A stretch of DNA of 64,000 nucleotides, taken from the NCBI GenBank assembly GCA_947492575.1, contig CANLNK010000001.1, positions 930,001-994,000 of the forward strand, in the 5' to 3' direction. A program made the position numbers and the translations under genes. Origin of the DNA: an uncultured Thalassotalea sp. (GTDB lineage Bacteria > Pseudomonadota > Gammaproteobacteria > Enterobacterales > Alteromonadaceae). Shown here piece after piece: positions 1-9,740 of this stretch (position 1 is its first letter; each line of letters starts with the position of its first letter). The notes beneath the pieces are model-generated. The model searched no databases. It saw nothing but the letters and a program-made list of their open reading frames with translations, and was not told the DNA's origin.

Positions 1-2
1 CT

Positions 3-1181
3 GATGCCGATGAGTGGCTTTCCTTTGCTAAGCAGCAGAGCGAAGCAAAAGGTATTGGTTTTCGTGGTATCAAGGTGTCGCTCGATTTGTCATCTGGAGA
101 GAGCATTGAAGCATTAGCAAGAGAAGCGCGTTACCAGGCGCTCGCCAGTGTATTTCAAACGCCAGCAATAATTCTTACAGGCCATCACCTTAATGATCAA
201 GCAGAAACATTCTTATTAGCACTTAAGCGTGGCGCAGGCGTCAAAGGCTTGTCTGCAATGACAGCCATTAGCTCGTTGAAACAGCACCTGCTCTGTCGCC
301 CGCTTTTGCATGTTACACGTGCAGATATTGAAGCCTACGCTAATAAGCACAAACTAGAGTGGGTTACCGACAGTTCCAATGCTGATAGTAAGTTCGACAG
401 AAACTTTATTCGAAATCAAGTGTTGCCAATAGTCACAGAAAGATGGCCCTCATTTATTCAAACAACTGCTCGCAGTGCAGCGCTGTGCCGTGAAAACCAG
501 CTGCTAGTTGATGAGCTTGCAGAGCAAGATTTGGGCACAGTGACATCAGATTCTGGGGCACTTGACCTCTCTACGTTGTCGGCGTTTAGCCAAGCGAGGT
601 TTAACAATGTCATTCGCTTTTCTCTTGCACAAAATAACGCTGAAATGCCTTCACAAGCGCAGTTAAAAGAGCTCTTTAATCAGTTAGCCAGCGAGGGAGA
701 TAAAGTTCCAGCAGTTAAACTAGGTGATGTTTGGGCACGTCGTTTTAAACATGAGTTATTTTTTACGCCTGACTATCAAGATGTCAGTGACTTCAGTGCA
801 GAAGTAATCTTTGATGACCTTGGAAGCTCGATCGTAAAGTTACCTGATGGGCTCGGACAGCTAGTATTTACATTGCTTGATTCTTCTTCAAATGCTGATA
901 AGGACGCAGTTGTTTTCTCCGCACCTTTATCGTCAGAAAATAAACTCAGTATTAGGTTTGCACACCAAAATCCAAAGATTTCCCCTGACTATCGCGATCG
1001 CTCTAGACCACTGAAAAAAGTGCTGCAAGAGCTCAACATTCCCACCTGGGAACGCACTCGCTTGCCTTTTGTTTATTGGCGTGAAGAGCTAGTAACAGTG
1101 CCAAGTAAATTTGTCTGTAAACCCTACTTAGCAAGCAAACACTCACATAAGGTGCAAGTGCACTGGCGGTTAGCTGAATAA
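3..1181 (+). CDS. tilS: tRNA(Ile)-lysidine synthase, 5' end outside window
   Basis: Modifies C34 of the CAU-anticodon tRNA-Ile to lysidine in an ATP-dependent reaction in the cytoplasm. The frame is open from base 3, so the N-terminal PP-loop (SGGxDS) lies upstream of the window. Visible family marks are GESIEALAREARY, the HHLNDQAET signature near base 183, the DSSNADSKFDRNFIRNQVLP stretch, and the C-terminal substrate domain with RPLKKVLQELNIPTWER. The GTG at base 75 is internal, not the start. The protein ends at a normal family C-terminus. The symporter gene follows after about 70 bases on the same strand with its own ribosome site. Confidence 0.95.
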   Translation, partial: DADEWLSFAKQQSEAKGIGFRGIKVSLDLSSGESIEALAREARYQALASVFQTPAIILTGHHLNDQAETFLLALKRGAGVKGLSAMTAISSLKQHLLCRPLLHVTRADIEAYANKHKLEWVTDSSNADSKFDRNFIRNQVLPIVTERWPSFIQTTARSAALCRENQLLVDELAEQDLGTVTSDSGALDLSTLSAFSQARFNNVIRFSLAQNNAEMPSQAQLKELFNQLASEGDKVPAVKLGDVWARRFKHELFFTPDYQDVSDFSAEVIFDDLGSSIVKLPDGLGQLVFTLLDSSSNADKDAVVFSAPLSSENKLSIRFAHQNPKISPDYRDRSRPLKKVLQELNIPTWERTRLPFVYWREELVTVPSKFVCKPYLASKHSHKVQVHWRLAE

Positions 1182-1252
1182 TCGCGTTAGAATACGGCGA
1201 GTAATAAAACACCTATATCAATAATAACAATTATTAGATTCTTGGAGCATTC

Positions 1253-2446
1253 ATGAACCTTGTCCTTAAACTTATCGCCGGTATTGTTGCTGGTATGCTG
1301 ATTGGTCTTTATGGCCCAGACGTCATCGTCCAATCGTTATTTACAGTTCAAACCTTGATTGGTCAGCTGATTAAATTCACGATCCCACTGATTATTCTTT
1401 TCTACATTGCCAGTGGCATTGCTTCATTACCACAAGGCTCAGGCTCGTTGTTAGGAAAAACCGTTGGTTTAGCTTATGGCTCAACCATTATTGCCGGTAT
1501 GTTAGCGTTTCTTGTCGCTAGTAGTGTTCTGCCTAGCTTGGTTTCTGGTAATGCGTTAGAAACCGTAAAAGAAGGTGAAAAACTTAAAGGCTTTATTGAA
1601 CTAAGTATTCCACCAATGTTTGAAGTGATGACCGCATTAGCATTGGCGTTTATTTTAGGTATTGGCATTAGCGCGATTAACGCAACAAGCTTACGCAAAG
1701 GTGTTAACGAAGCACGTGACATCGTTGAAGTATTGTTGAGTAAAGTCATTATCCCTGCGCTACCATTTTACATTGCAGGTGTATTCGCAGAGATGACAGT
1801 AGACGGTACGGTATTCTCGACTCTGAAGACATTTGGTGTGGTACTGGTATTGGCAATTGTGATGCACTGGGTTTGGATTACAGTGCTTTATGTCGGCAGT
1901 GCAATCGCTATGGGGCGCTCACCTTTTGAATTACTTAAAAACATGCTTCCAGCATACTTCACGGCGTTAGGTACTATGTCGAGTGCCGCAACAATTCCTG
2001 TATCGTTGCGAGCTAACAAGGCAAACAACGTACGCGATGGCATTGCTAACTTTACTGTGCCTCTATGTGCGTCTATTCACTTAAGCGGCTCAACGATTAC
2101 GATTATTACTTGTGCAACCGCCGTTATGTTATTAACACCAGAGCTAACAGTTCCAGGTATCGGTGGCATGATTGGCTTCATTTTGGTGCTAGGTATCACA
2201 ATGATTGCGGCACCGGGTGCGCCAGGTGGAGCAGTAATGTCAGCATTAGGTTTACTCGCTAGCATGTTAGGCTTCTCTGATGCGGCACTAGCGCTAATGA
2301 TTGCGTTGTACTTAGCTCAAGATAGCTTTGGTACAGCGTGTAACGTAACAGGTGACGGTGCGATTGCACTTTGGGTTGATAAGTTTGCGGGTGAGCAAGG
2401 CTTAGAGTCTTCTGACGCTGCCGAAGCGAAAGAACAAAACGCTTAA
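1253..2446 (+). CDS. Dicarboxylate/amino acid:cation symporter (DAACS family)
   Basis: Inner-membrane Na+ or H+-coupled symporter for dicarboxylates or acidic/neutral amino acids. The 397-residue protein is almost entirely hydrophobic with about eight membrane segments and two re-entrant loops. Family marks are the glycine/serine-rich stretch GTMSSAATIPVSLRANKANN in the middle and the C-terminal AQDSFGTACNVTGDGA, which matches the substrate- and Na+-binding last transmembrane helix. A GGAG ribosome site lies five bases before the ATG. It resembles GltP, DctA and SstT; the sequence does not decide the substrate. A strong terminator follows at about 2477. Confidence 0.88.
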   Translation: MNLVLKLIAGIVAGMLIGLYGPDVIVQSLFTVQTLIGQLIKFTIPLIILFYIASGIASLPQGSGSLLGKTVGLAYGSTIIAGMLAFLVASSVLPSLVSGNALETVKEGEKLKGFIELSIPPMFEVMTALALAFILGIGISAINATSLRKGVNEARDIVEVLLSKVIIPALPFYIAGVFAEMTVDGTVFSTLKTFGVVLVLAIVMHWVWITVLYVGSAIAMGRSPFELLKNMLPAYFTALGTMSSAATIPVSLRANKANNVRDGIANFTVPLCASIHLSGSTITIITCATAVMLLTPELTVPGIGGMIGFILVLGITMIAAPGAPGGAVMSALGLLASMLGFSDAALALMIALYLAQDSFGTACNVTGDGAIALWVDKFAGEQGLESSDAAEAKEQNA

Positions 2447-2474
2447 TTGGCTGACCTAAGTAAATTAACTGAGA

Positions 2475-2505
2475 TAAAAAATGCGGCTTTTGCCGCATTT
2501 TTTTA
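2475..2505. terminator. Bidirectional intrinsic terminator
   Basis: Ten-base stem AAAATGCGGC / GCCGCATTTT with a TTTT loop, A-rich on one side and T-rich on the other. It lies between the convergent symporter and chemoreceptor genes and can serve both strands. Confidence 0.9.
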
Positions 2506-2524
2506 TGCTTAACTAAATTTGGGT

Positions 2525-4162
2525 TTAATCCAGTTTGAATCGACCAACAACTTCGTTCATTTGGTCACTGCTTGATTTCAGCTCCACGCTTGCTTGAGAC
2601 AAATCTTCTGTCATATTCAGCGCTTCGCCTGTCATATCAGCGAGCTCTGCAATTCTTAGGTTCACTTCGTTAGCCGCTTGTGTTTGTTGCTCGGTTGCAC
2701 GTGCTATTTGTGAGTTCATATCAGAGATAACTAACATTAAATCATCAATTTGCGATAGTGAATCGTTTGCTTCTGCGGCACTCTCTACAGTTTGTTTAGA
2801 AGTTTTCTGGCTGTTATTTACCGCTTCTACAGCTTGTTGAGCACCGTTTTGTAACTTGGTGATCATCTCTTGAATTTCATCAGTGCTTTGCCCAGTGCGG
2901 CTCGCTAAGGTTCTCACTTCATCGGCAACGACCGCAAAGCCTCGACCTTGTTCGCCTGCACGTGCTGCTTCAATAGCCGCATTAAGTGCCAGAAGGTTTG
3001 TTTGCTCAGCAATACCACGGATAACATCTAGCACCGCCCCTATATTTTGCGACTCTGTTGCTAGCTCGTTAATCTTGTTACTCACTTCGTCAATATCGGC
3101 AGAAAGGTGTTCAATCTCATCAATGGTACTTGAGACAATAGCTTTACCCGCTGAGGTATTTTTTTGTGCATCGATCGCTGCCTGCTCTGCAGCGTCTGCG
3201 TTAGAGCTTACTTCTTGAATGTTCGCTGTCATTTCTTCCATTGCAGCGGCAACTTGAGTGGTGTTGTCGCTTTGTGTCTGGATAAACTCTTTATTGGCGA
3301 TACTGGTATTGGCAACCATCTCGGCATTTTGCAACGTTTGTTGAGCGTTTTGGGCTACTTCTTTAAGCGATTCTCGCATTTTTTCAGTGAAACTATTAAA
3401 CGCCTTACCCAGTCGAGCTATCGCGTCATTACCTTCGGTAGTCAGTGGCTGAGTTAAATCGCCATCACCTTCTGCAATATTCTGCATTGATAGATAGGCC
3501 TCTCGGGAAGGTCTAATAATACTGCTACCAATCAAGTTAATAAGCATGATCACCAGTGCTAAAATGATAATCGAAATAACGACAATGATATTTCTGTGGA
3601 CGGCAAAGACTTCTTCTACGTTATCGATGTATATGCCGGTACCAATTATCCAGTGCCATGGGGTAAACGCCTCGACATACGAAACTTTGTCAACAGGCGC
3701 ATCGGCTCCAGGTTTCGGCCATTTATAGGGAACATAACCTTTACCCTTTGATTTAGCGACATTGACCATTTCAATAAATAGCGCAACACCATCTGGGTCT
3801 TTCACACCTGCCACAGATGTACCATTAAGGTCTGGCTTGAACGGGTGCATGATCATGTTTGGTTTATCGTCATTAATCCAAACATAATTATTACCGTCAT
3901 ATCTAAAATTGTTGAGTATCGATATAACAGTGTCTTTGGCTTCTTGCTCTGTCATTTCACCAGCGATTGACAAGCCGTGGTAGTACTTAGCAATACTGAT
4001 AACGCCTTGCACCATTTTTTCCACTTTTTCTTTTTGCTGATCGTAAAGTGCTTCACGCTCGTAATGCAACGAGACTATCGCAAGTGTTACTAATCCGATA
4101 AATACGATGGAAATGATGAAGAGCATGCGAGTTTTTATACGGAATTGACGTAGGTTTAGCAT
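2525..4162 (-). CDS. Methyl-accepting chemotaxis protein with Cache sensor
   Basis: Membrane chemoreceptor that signals to CheA/CheW. Order of parts in the 545 residues: a short cytoplasmic N-terminus, a membrane segment at about 12-32, a periplasmic single Cache_2-type domain (about 40-190, with [18 protein letters not shown] and [15 protein letters not shown]), a second membrane segment at about 190-212, HAMP, and a long cytoplasmic coiled coil. The signalling tip carries [20 protein letters not shown], the invariant MCP hairpin. No C-terminal CheR-docking pentapeptide is visible. Single Cache_2 receptors often sense small organic acids, but the ligand cannot be read here. Encoded alone, convergent with the symporter. 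Confidence 0.95.
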   Translation of the reverse strand: MLNLRQFRIKTRMLFIISIVFIGLVTLAIVSLHYEREALYDQQKEKVEKMVQGVISIAKYYHGLSIAGEMTEQEAKDTVISILNNFRYDGNNYVWINDDKPNMIMHPFKPDLNGTSVAGVKDPDGVALFIEMVNVAKSKGKGYVPYKWPKPGADAPVDKVSYVEAFTPWHWIIGTGIYIDNVEEVFAVHRNIIVVISIIILALVIMLINLIGSSIIRPSREAYLSMQNIAEGDGDLTQPLTTEGNDAIARLGKAFNSFTEKMRESLKEVAQNAQQTLQNAEMVANTSIANKEFIQTQSDNTTQVAAAMEEMTANIQEVSSNADAAEQAAIDAQKNTSAGKAIVSSTIDEIEHLSADIDEVSNKINELATESQNIGAVLDVIRGIAEQTNLLALNAAIEAARAGEQGRGFAVVADEVRTLASRTGQSTDEIQEMITKLQNGAQQAVEAVNNSQKTSKQTVESAAEANDSLSQIDDLMLVISDMNSQIARATEQQTQAANEVNLRIAELADMTGEALNMTEDLSQASVELKSSSDQMNEVVGRFKLD

Positions 4163-4498
4163 TACTGCTCCTGTGAGTGTGTTAAGACTGATAACCCCTC
4201 AGGTTTCCAGTCAAAAGCAACGTGAAATAAATTCAAGTATAGTTAGTATTTATTTTGTTTCATGGATATCCGCTAAAAAATTGTTTTAACACGGGTTTCT
4301 TGTCGACTTTGCGGGAATCGTACTTTCGTGAGTTGACAAATTCTTTATTATGTTCAGTGTAGGGGAGGTTTGTCAGTTGCAGTATGAACCCTAGCCCCGA
4401 AATGCTGAAGGTCTTAGAGCACAACAGGTCATTAATGTGCTGAGTAAATTTTAGGACTGATAGTAAGCCTGCTATCAGACGGTTAATAAGGCTGAATA
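4163..4498. other. Divergent intergenic region (336 bases)
   Basis: Separates the chemoreceptor and the 183-residue hypothetical gene, which diverge. A TTGACA hexamer occurs near 4333 and could be a -35 element for the plus-strand gene, although no good -10 sits at 17 bases. No open reading frame, RNA gene or clear repeat was seen. Confidence 0.35.
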
Positions 4499-5050
4499 AT
4501 GATGACGGCAGAATCTCTCGTCTTTGAACATGTCAATAAAGATAAAAACCTCTACAGTACCCCTCAAATACCGGCACTCACCGTTTACGATGACAACTGG
4601 TTTGTGCGTAACGATTACGACGTACTGTCAGTAGGGCAGCGAAACTATGTGATTAACTATTTAACAGGCAAAGGCTTTAAACAAAAGTCCGGGCGTTCTC
4701 TAGTAAACGATGATATTACGGTTCACTTTCCACGCCCGCAATCTAATCTCGCAATCTCTGCTTTTCAGCCTGACTTTGTCGCGCCCAATAGCAGAGATTA
4801 TTACTGTTTAACACCAACACAGTTTGCTGAGGCGCTTTGCTATCGTAGTGTTAACTTAGGTTTGTGTGAACAGGAACTCGCTAGCCAACTTAAGCAGTTA
4901 ATTGACAAATGTCCTTATAACATTGAATGGCTGCGCGACATTAGTTATCGCACGATTATTGAAAACATAACGGCAAAACAATTTAGTGAACTGATGGCTT
5001 ATCAAACAGAAGTGATTAAAACTAAATTTAAGATGAAGAAAGCACTTTAA
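4499..5050 (+). CDS. Hypothetical cytoplasmic protein, 183 residues
   Basis: Not recognised. The protein has no signal peptide or membrane segment and is mixed alpha/beta in composition, with aromatic-rich stretches such as YDDNWFVRNDYDV near the N-terminus. There are two adjacent ATG codons (4499 and 4502). An AAGG sequence lies upstream at ribosome-site distance, so either may be used. The gene stands alone and converges on the periplasmic binding protein with only 16 bases between the stop codons. Codon use resembles that of neighbouring genes, so it is probably a real gene. Confidence 0.65.
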   Translation: MMTAESLVFEHVNKDKNLYSTPQIPALTVYDDNWFVRNDYDVLSVGQRNYVINYLTGKGFKQKSGRSLVNDDITVHFPRPQSNLAISAFQPDFVAPNSRDYYCLTPTQFAEALCYRSVNLGLCEQELASQLKQLIDKCPYNIEWLRDISYRTIIENITAKQFSELMAYQTEVIKTKFKMKKAL

Positions 5051-5078
5051 ACTAAACAACTCGGGTTTAGTCTTTTAT
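5051..5078 (+). terminator. Possible terminator overlapping the next gene's end
   Basis: Stem ACTAAAC / GTTTAGT with a seven-base loop followed by CTTTTAT, directly after the stop of the 183-residue gene. It overlaps the last codons of the convergent gene. Confidence 0.5.
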
Positions 5079-6182
5079 CTCGACAATTGCATCTTTAGTC
5101 ACCTTATTCAGGGTGATGGGTAATAAAGTTGAATGATTTTCTGTACTATATCTAAGCGATATTCCGCCCAAGTCAAATAGATGAGTTTCTGTAGATTTTA
5201 TAAAGTTTTCATGAGTAATGGGCTTTTTACTCTTTTTAATCATCTCCGTAAATAACTTGGCATTTAAATAGCCTTCTAAAGATTCATGACTTAGTTCGTG
5301 GCCAGCCATGTCTTCACGGTACTCTTGTATCACTGGAAGGTCAGAGGCTTTTGGGTTTGGAAAAACCGTTGAAATGTATATCTGATCGAAGTATTCAAGG
5401 TGCGTACGCAGTGCTTCAGCGCCACTAAAAGATAACGTCGCTACAGGTGTATTAATATTGTCACGTCGTAATTCGTTGACGAGTTGTGAAACAGGCTGGT
5501 AAGTGCCGACAGCAAAGATAACATCCGGTTTTTGTGCCTTCATTTGCTCAATGGCGTGAGCAATATCTTCAGAATTTCTGCGATACCTAATTTGGAAGGT
5601 ATTTGTTATCCACTTTCGGTTCAGTGCTTTGACATAGCCCCTGCTTGCTTCAATGCCGAAAGCGTCTGACTGAATGAAAAGCCCTGCCTTTTTAATTCGA
5701 TGTTTCTTAACGAAATAACTAACCAAAGTTTCGGCTTCTTGATAGTAGCTGCCGCGAAAGTTATATACTTGGTCGACTACAGGCCAACGTAGAAATTCTG
5801 CTCCGGTGTAGGGGAACAAGTAAGGAATATTGTAACGTTTTACAAGCGGTAATATTGCTTTAGAAGTTGGCGTACCTACGTAATTAAACAAGGCAAATAC
5901 CTTGTCTTCTTGTATGAGCTTTAATGTGTTTTTGTAGGTGTTGTGAGGTTCGTAGCCATCATCATAGGTAACGAGTTCTATCGGAGTTTGTTTACCTTCT
6001 GGTGTTGCGTTGTACTTATTAAAGTAAGCTTGCGCGCCTTCGCGAGTTGCTTGGCCCAAGTGTTCTGTTGGCCCTGAGAAAGGTGCAGACATACCAAGCT
6101 TTACAGCATCAGCAGCCAAAGTGTTTGAAGCAACTAGCCCCAAAAACACAAATACAACGAGGTAAGAAAATACTGCCTTCAC
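5067..6182 (-). CDS. Periplasmic ABC-type substrate-binding protein (Peripla_BP_6 type)
   Basis: Exported type-I periplasmic binding protein of the branched-chain amino acid/amide family. The 371-residue protein has a signal peptide (MKAVFSYLVVFVFLGLVASNTLA), then LGMSAPFSGPTEHLGQATREG, the usual first strand and helix, and a central VIFAVGTYQPVSQLVNELR segment matching the second lobe. No permease or ATPase gene is nearby. It may therefore serve a transporter encoded elsewhere or act as a sensor for a membrane signalling protein. The ligand cannot be assigned. Length and fold pattern are normal for the family. Confidence 0.85.
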   Translation of the reverse strand: MKAVFSYLVVFVFLGLVASNTLAADAVKLGMSAPFSGPTEHLGQATREGAQAYFNKYNATPEGKQTPIELVTYDDGYEPHNTYKNTLKLIQEDKVFALFNYVGTPTSKAILPLVKRYNIPYLFPYTGAEFLRWPVVDQVYNFRGSYYQEAETLVSYFVKKHRIKKAGLFIQSDAFGIEASRGYVKALNRKWITNTFQIRYRRNSEDIAHAIEQMKAQKPDVIFAVGTYQPVSQLVNELRRDNINTPVATLSFSGAEALRTHLEYFDQIYISTVFPNPKASDLPVIQEYREDMAGHELSHESLEGYLNAKLFTEMIKKSKKPITHENFIKSTETHLFDLGGISLRYSTENHSTLLPITLNKVTKDAIVEIKD

Positions 6183-6446
6183 TCAACAACCCTAATTTAG
6201 TGGCGCCATCACTAGCAATTCTTAGTTTATATTCAATTGCATTGGCTTTATGTCAGGGGATGCTCACAGTTGAAAGGTAAAAGCCATCGCTTTCTAAATA
6301 GTACGCTAAATAGCGAGAAATAGACAGAAGAATAGGCAGACTAATAATAAGGTCTTTCAAGTGCTTCAGTTTTGACATTAAACGAATACTTTCTAAAACA
6401 CCTTATTTAGGTAAAATGGCTGACAAATTTTCGGTAGGTGAATTCA

Positions 6447-7787
6447 ATGAAAAGTGTAGAAGTTAATTTTGACGGCTTAGTGGGGCCAACACACAATTAT
6501 GCGGGCTTATCAGAGGGTAATGTAGCATCGTTATCAAATGCTAATGACACTTCTAGCCCTAAGCAGGCGGCTAAACAAGGTTTAGCTAAAATGAAAGCTC
6601 TGCACGATATGGGGATGACCCAAGGTGTATTTGCGCCACAAGAGCGTCCAGATATGTATGCGTTACGTCGTTTGGGCTTTACTGGCACTGATGCACAAGT
6701 ACTTGAAGCTGCTTACAAACAAGCACCTGCGCTACTGTCTGCATGTTGTTCCGCGTCAAGTATGTGGACAGCAAATGCCGCAACAGTATCCCCTTCTGCA
6801 GATACCAATGATGGCAAGGTGCATTTCACTCCTGCAAACCTTACAAATAAATTTCACCGCTCATTAGAGCCAGAGACGACAGGCAATATCTTAAAGGCAA
6901 CATTTGCTAACGAACAACACTTTGCGCACCACCAGCATTTACCTGATAACGATCACTTTGGTGACGAAGGTGCTGCAAACCATACGCGTTTGTGCGCAGA
7001 TTACGAGTCGCAAGGTATCGAAATTTTCACCTTTGGTCGTTATGCATTTAATCGCAATATGCCAATGCCAGCAAAATTCCCTGCCCGTCAAACATTAGAG
7101 GCGAGCAAAGCCGTTGCTCGTTTGCACGGTCTAAATGACGAATCGACGGTGTATGTTCAGCAAAATCCAGACGTGATCGACCAAGGTGTATTCCACAATG
7201 ATGTTATTGCTGTAGGTAACCAAAATGTATTGTTCTATCACCAGCAGGCATTTTTAGAAACAGATAAGTTCCTAGCTGAGCTGCGTGCTAAGTTTGGTGA
7301 CACAGAATTACATTGTATCGAAGTTAAAAACGAGCAAGTATCGGTGGAAGATTGTGTAAATACTTATCTGTTTAACACTCAGATTATCACATTGCCTTCA
7401 GGCGAGATGGCGATAATCGCGCCAATGCACTGTTACGAGAATAGCCGAGTAAAAGCATACTTAGACGAGCTTGTTACTTTGAATACGCCGATTAAAGAAG
7501 TGAAATACTACGATGTAAACGAGAGTATGAAAAACGGTGGAGGCCCAGCTTGTTTGCGCTTGCGTGTTGCATTAACTCAGCAAGAGCTTGCGGCAGTTAA
7601 CCCTGAGTGCATCTTATCTGATGATAAATTTACGCAGCTAAATGCTTGGGTAGACAAGCACTATCGTGAAACATTAGCGCTGAATGACTTGCGCGATCCT
7701 GCATTAGTCACTGAGTCGAGAACTGCGCTAGATGAATTAACGCAAATTCTAAACCTTGGCAGTGTTTACCGTTTCCAACAAGGATAA
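6447..7787 (+). CDS. astB: N-succinylarginine dihydrolase
   Basis: Second enzyme of the arginine succinyltransferase pathway; hydrolyses N2-succinylarginine to succinylornithine, ammonia and CO2 in the cytoplasm. It begins [21 protein letters not shown] and carries [19 protein letters not shown] and [12 protein letters not shown], which contains the catalytic cysteine, all close to E. coli AstB in order and length (446 residues). The ATG at 6447 is preferred over the upstream GTG (6438), because AGGTG lies six bases before it. No astA, astC, astD or astE is adjacent, so the pathway must be split in this genome. A strong terminator follows. Confidence 0.95.
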   Translation: MKSVEVNFDGLVGPTHNYAGLSEGNVASLSNANDTSSPKQAAKQGLAKMKALHDMGMTQGVFAPQERPDMYALRRLGFTGTDAQVLEAAYKQAPALLSACCSASSMWTANAATVSPSADTNDGKVHFTPANLTNKFHRSLEPETTGNILKATFANEQHFAHHQHLPDNDHFGDEGAANHTRLCADYESQGIEIFTFGRYAFNRNMPMPAKFPARQTLEASKAVARLHGLNDESTVYVQQNPDVIDQGVFHNDVIAVGNQNVLFYHQQAFLETDKFLAELRAKFGDTELHCIEVKNEQVSVEDCVNTYLFNTQIITLPSGEMAIIAPMHCYENSRVKAYLDELVTLNTPIKEVKYYDVNESMKNGGGPACLRLRVALTQQELAAVNPECILSDDKFTQLNAWVDKHYRETLALNDLRDPALVTESRTALDELTQILNLGSVYRFQQG

Positions 7788-7847
7788 TTGCGTCAAAGTT
7801 CAATTAGGGTCAGTTTGCATGTTAGCCATTAAACTTGCCCCTGAAAC

Positions 7848-7876
7848 AAAAAGAGTGTCCTCGGACACTCTTTTTT
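7848..7876 (+). terminator. Intrinsic terminator after astB
   Basis: Thirteen-base stem AAAAAGAGTGTCC / GGACACTCTTTTT with a two-base centre and a T-run. The MITE-like element begins four bases after the T-run. Confidence 0.92.
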
Positions 7877-7879
7877 ACT

Positions 7880-8148
7880 TAATACCAATTGAAATAAATA
7901 TTTAACCATTTCAGAGCTATGTCAGGAAAGTTAGAGTAAAGCAAATTGATGCTGTTGTAGTCATTCTCCAACAAAGAAATTTGTGAAACTATCGCTTTCC
8001 TGACAAGCTCCCAAAGGGCGAGTTTAAAAGGCTTATATGCAGCGTTATTGATTTTGACAAGGGAGTAACCATTATCTGCAATCAAAGCCTAGCCTATAAA
8101 CCTTTTAACTCTCGCTGAATGATCAAATATTTAATTCAACTGGTATAA
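7880..8148. mobile_element. MITE-like element with terminal inverted repeats
   Basis: About 269 bases bounded by 24-base inverted ends, TAATACCAATTGAAATAAAT... at 7880-7903 and the reverse complement at 8125-8148, matching at 21 of 24 positions. The interior is AT-rich and holds only a 68-codon minus-strand frame (7879-8085) that starts inside and runs out through the left end, with no recognisable product. The size, ends and lack of a transposase fit a non-autonomous miniature element of a kind common in Alteromonadales. A target-site duplication is not clear; both flanks have AT-rich ACT-containing sequence. Confidence 0.7.
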
Positions 8149-8169
8149 CTACTAGCACCTGCTAAGCCG

Positions 8170-8409
8170 CTAGTCTTTATTCGCATCGTCACTCGCGTTA
8201 GCACTATTTGCATTGCCATCTTGTTCAACCTGTTCAACAAGTGTAGTTACCTGTTGAACCAGTTTAATACGACCTTCTTTAAGCAGCGCTTGCCTTAAAA
8301 GATACTCTATTTGAGCGTTAACACTGCGTAATTCGTCATCTGCCCAGCGTTGCGTAGCGGCAAGCACTTCTGGGTTAATACGCAGTGGAAAGCTCTTTTT
8401 TGCTGCCAT
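8170..8409 (-). CDS. Small ribbon-helix-helix (Arc-like) DNA-binding protein
   Basis: A 79-residue protein with N-terminal [20 protein letters not shown] followed by [14 protein letters not shown], the strand-helix-helix layout of Arc/MetJ-type DNA-binding domains. The C-terminal 25 residues are polar and low in complexity ([14 protein letters not shown]). It lies 66 bases downstream of the SPFH gene on the same strand and is probably its operon partner. It may be the regulator that reads the double TGATATCA palindrome upstream of the SPFH gene, but that is inference. Confidence 0.8.
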   Translation of the reverse strand: MAAKKSFPLRINPEVLAATQRWADDELRSVNAQIEYLLRQALLKEGRIKLVQQVTTLVEQVEQDGNANSANASDDANKD

Positions 8410-8475
8410 AATATTGCCTTAGTTTGTCACCTTAGTTAACGTTGTGTTATCGAATCGAAAATACGTAACCGAAGA

Positions 8476-9324
8476 CTAATAAAGGCTACCAGCATTAATG
8501 ACAGGTTGCGTACTGTGATCGCCACATAGGACCACCAGTAAATTGCTGACCATGGCTGCTTTACGCTCTTCGTCTAATTCAACAATCTCTTTCTCAGATA
8601 AACGAGACAGGGCAGTTTCAACCATACCTACAGCACCCTCAACAATTTTGCTACGTGCCGCAATAATGGCCGATGCTTGCTGGCGCTGTAGCATTGCACT
8701 GGCAATTTCTGGTGCATAAGCTAAGTGGCTAATTCGCGCTTCCAGCACTTTAACACCGGCTTTATCCAGACGTTGTTGAATCTCTTTTTCTAGTGATTCA
8801 GACACTTCCTTTGGATGGCTTCGCAAAGCGACCTTATCACCTTCATGCAAATCATAAGGGTAGGTAGTCGCCATATTTCGCAGCGCCGCTTCACTTTGAA
8901 TACTTACATAGCTTTCGTAATCATCCACTTGAAACATAGCTTCTGCTGTATCATCAACCGCCCACACAACAACTGCAGCAATTTCAATTGGGTTACCGTG
9001 ATTATCGTTAACCTTTAGTTGGCCGCTTTCGAAGTTACGAATACGCAACGAAATGTTTTTGCGAATAAAAAATGGAATAGTCCACTGTAGGCCATTGGTT
9101 TTTACCGTACCGACATAAGAGCCGAAGAACGTCATTACCTTGGCTTGGTTTGGTTGAATAATAAAAAAACCTCCCCAACATGCAGCTACTACTATTGTGA
9201 ATATTAGGGGCAAAATAGGTGCGCCATTGTTGTCTAACAATGCATAGACAGACACCAGTTGCAATACTAATAAAACAACAAAAGCGATATAGCCGTTAAT
9301 CGAAAAACCTTTTTTCTCTTTCAT
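8476..9324 (-). CDS. SPFH/band-7 domain membrane protein
   Basis: A 282-residue stomatin/prohibitin-like protein. Two membrane segments at about 10-28 and 34-54 are followed by an SPFH domain: [20 protein letters not shown], the LQWTIPFF turn, and a helical region ([15 protein letters not shown]-like, then [19 protein letters not shown]). Proteins of this family form oligomeric scaffolds in membrane microdomains and often hold proteases or transporters. No NfeD partner is present; the neighbour is a small ribbon-helix-helix protein. The start lies immediately behind a perfect 22-bp inverted repeat, so the leader transcript would fold into a hairpin next to the start codon. No strong ribosome site is visible outside that hairpin. 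Confidence 0.9.
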   Translation of the reverse strand: MKEKKGFSINGYIAFVVLLVLQLVSVYALLDNNGAPILPLIFTIVVAACWGGFFIIQPNQAKVMTFFGSYVGTVKTNGLQWTIPFFIRKNISLRIRNFESGQLKVNDNHGNPIEIAAVVVWAVDDTAEAMFQVDDYESYVSIQSEAALRNMATTYPYDLHEGDKVALRSHPKEVSESLEKEIQQRLDKAGVKVLEARISHLAYAPEIASAMLQRQQASAIIAARSKIVEGAVGMVETALSRLSEKEIVELDEERKAAMVSNLLVVLCGDHSTQPVINAGSLY

Positions 9325-9369
9325 AGTCAGTCCATAGTGATATCAATTTGATATCACTATGGACTGACT
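9325..9369. promoter_or_regulatory. Perfect 22-bp inverted repeat at the SPFH gene start
   Basis: Arms 9325-9346 and 9348-9369 are exact reverse complements with a single-base centre. The palindrome contains two copies of TGATATCA spaced nine bases apart. It abuts the start codon of the SPFH gene. It may be an operator for a dimeric regulator, or act in the mRNA as a hairpin that hides the ribosome site. Confidence 0.8.
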
Positions 9370-9740
9370 TGGGTTTTTTGTAAAGTTTTAGTGTGATCTT
9401 TTTTATATTGAGCGATTTGTTAAGAGGATTAAGCAAACCATAACTTTTATCTTTCAACGGTATTTAACATCTAGATTAGACGTAATTAGTGGGGAATATT
9501 CGTGATTTTTGTTGGTACGTTTTTTAAAACGGATGATACAGGGAGAAAAACAGCCATCTTTTAAGGTGCGATTGAAATAAGACTTGGCTTCCATTTAATT
9601 AGGCAACTTAGTCTTTGCTAACCGATAGTACAATTAGTACTGCATTCCGTACATTTCTCGCGTATCTGTGTTTATAAGTTATTGTATTAGTAGGAAGATT
9701 TCATTGCCTTAATGTAGGTTAATTCTTTAAAGGAAATACA
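9370..9740. other. Intergenic region (371 bases)
   Basis: AT-rich region between the divergent SPFH gene and the small exported protein. No open frame, RNA gene or repeat beyond the palindrome at its left edge was recognised. Confidence 0.3.

Noticed and set aside
7879-8085. 68-residue minus-strand gene
   Set aside because: It lies in the MITE-like element, runs across one terminal repeat and has no recognisable product or ribosome site.
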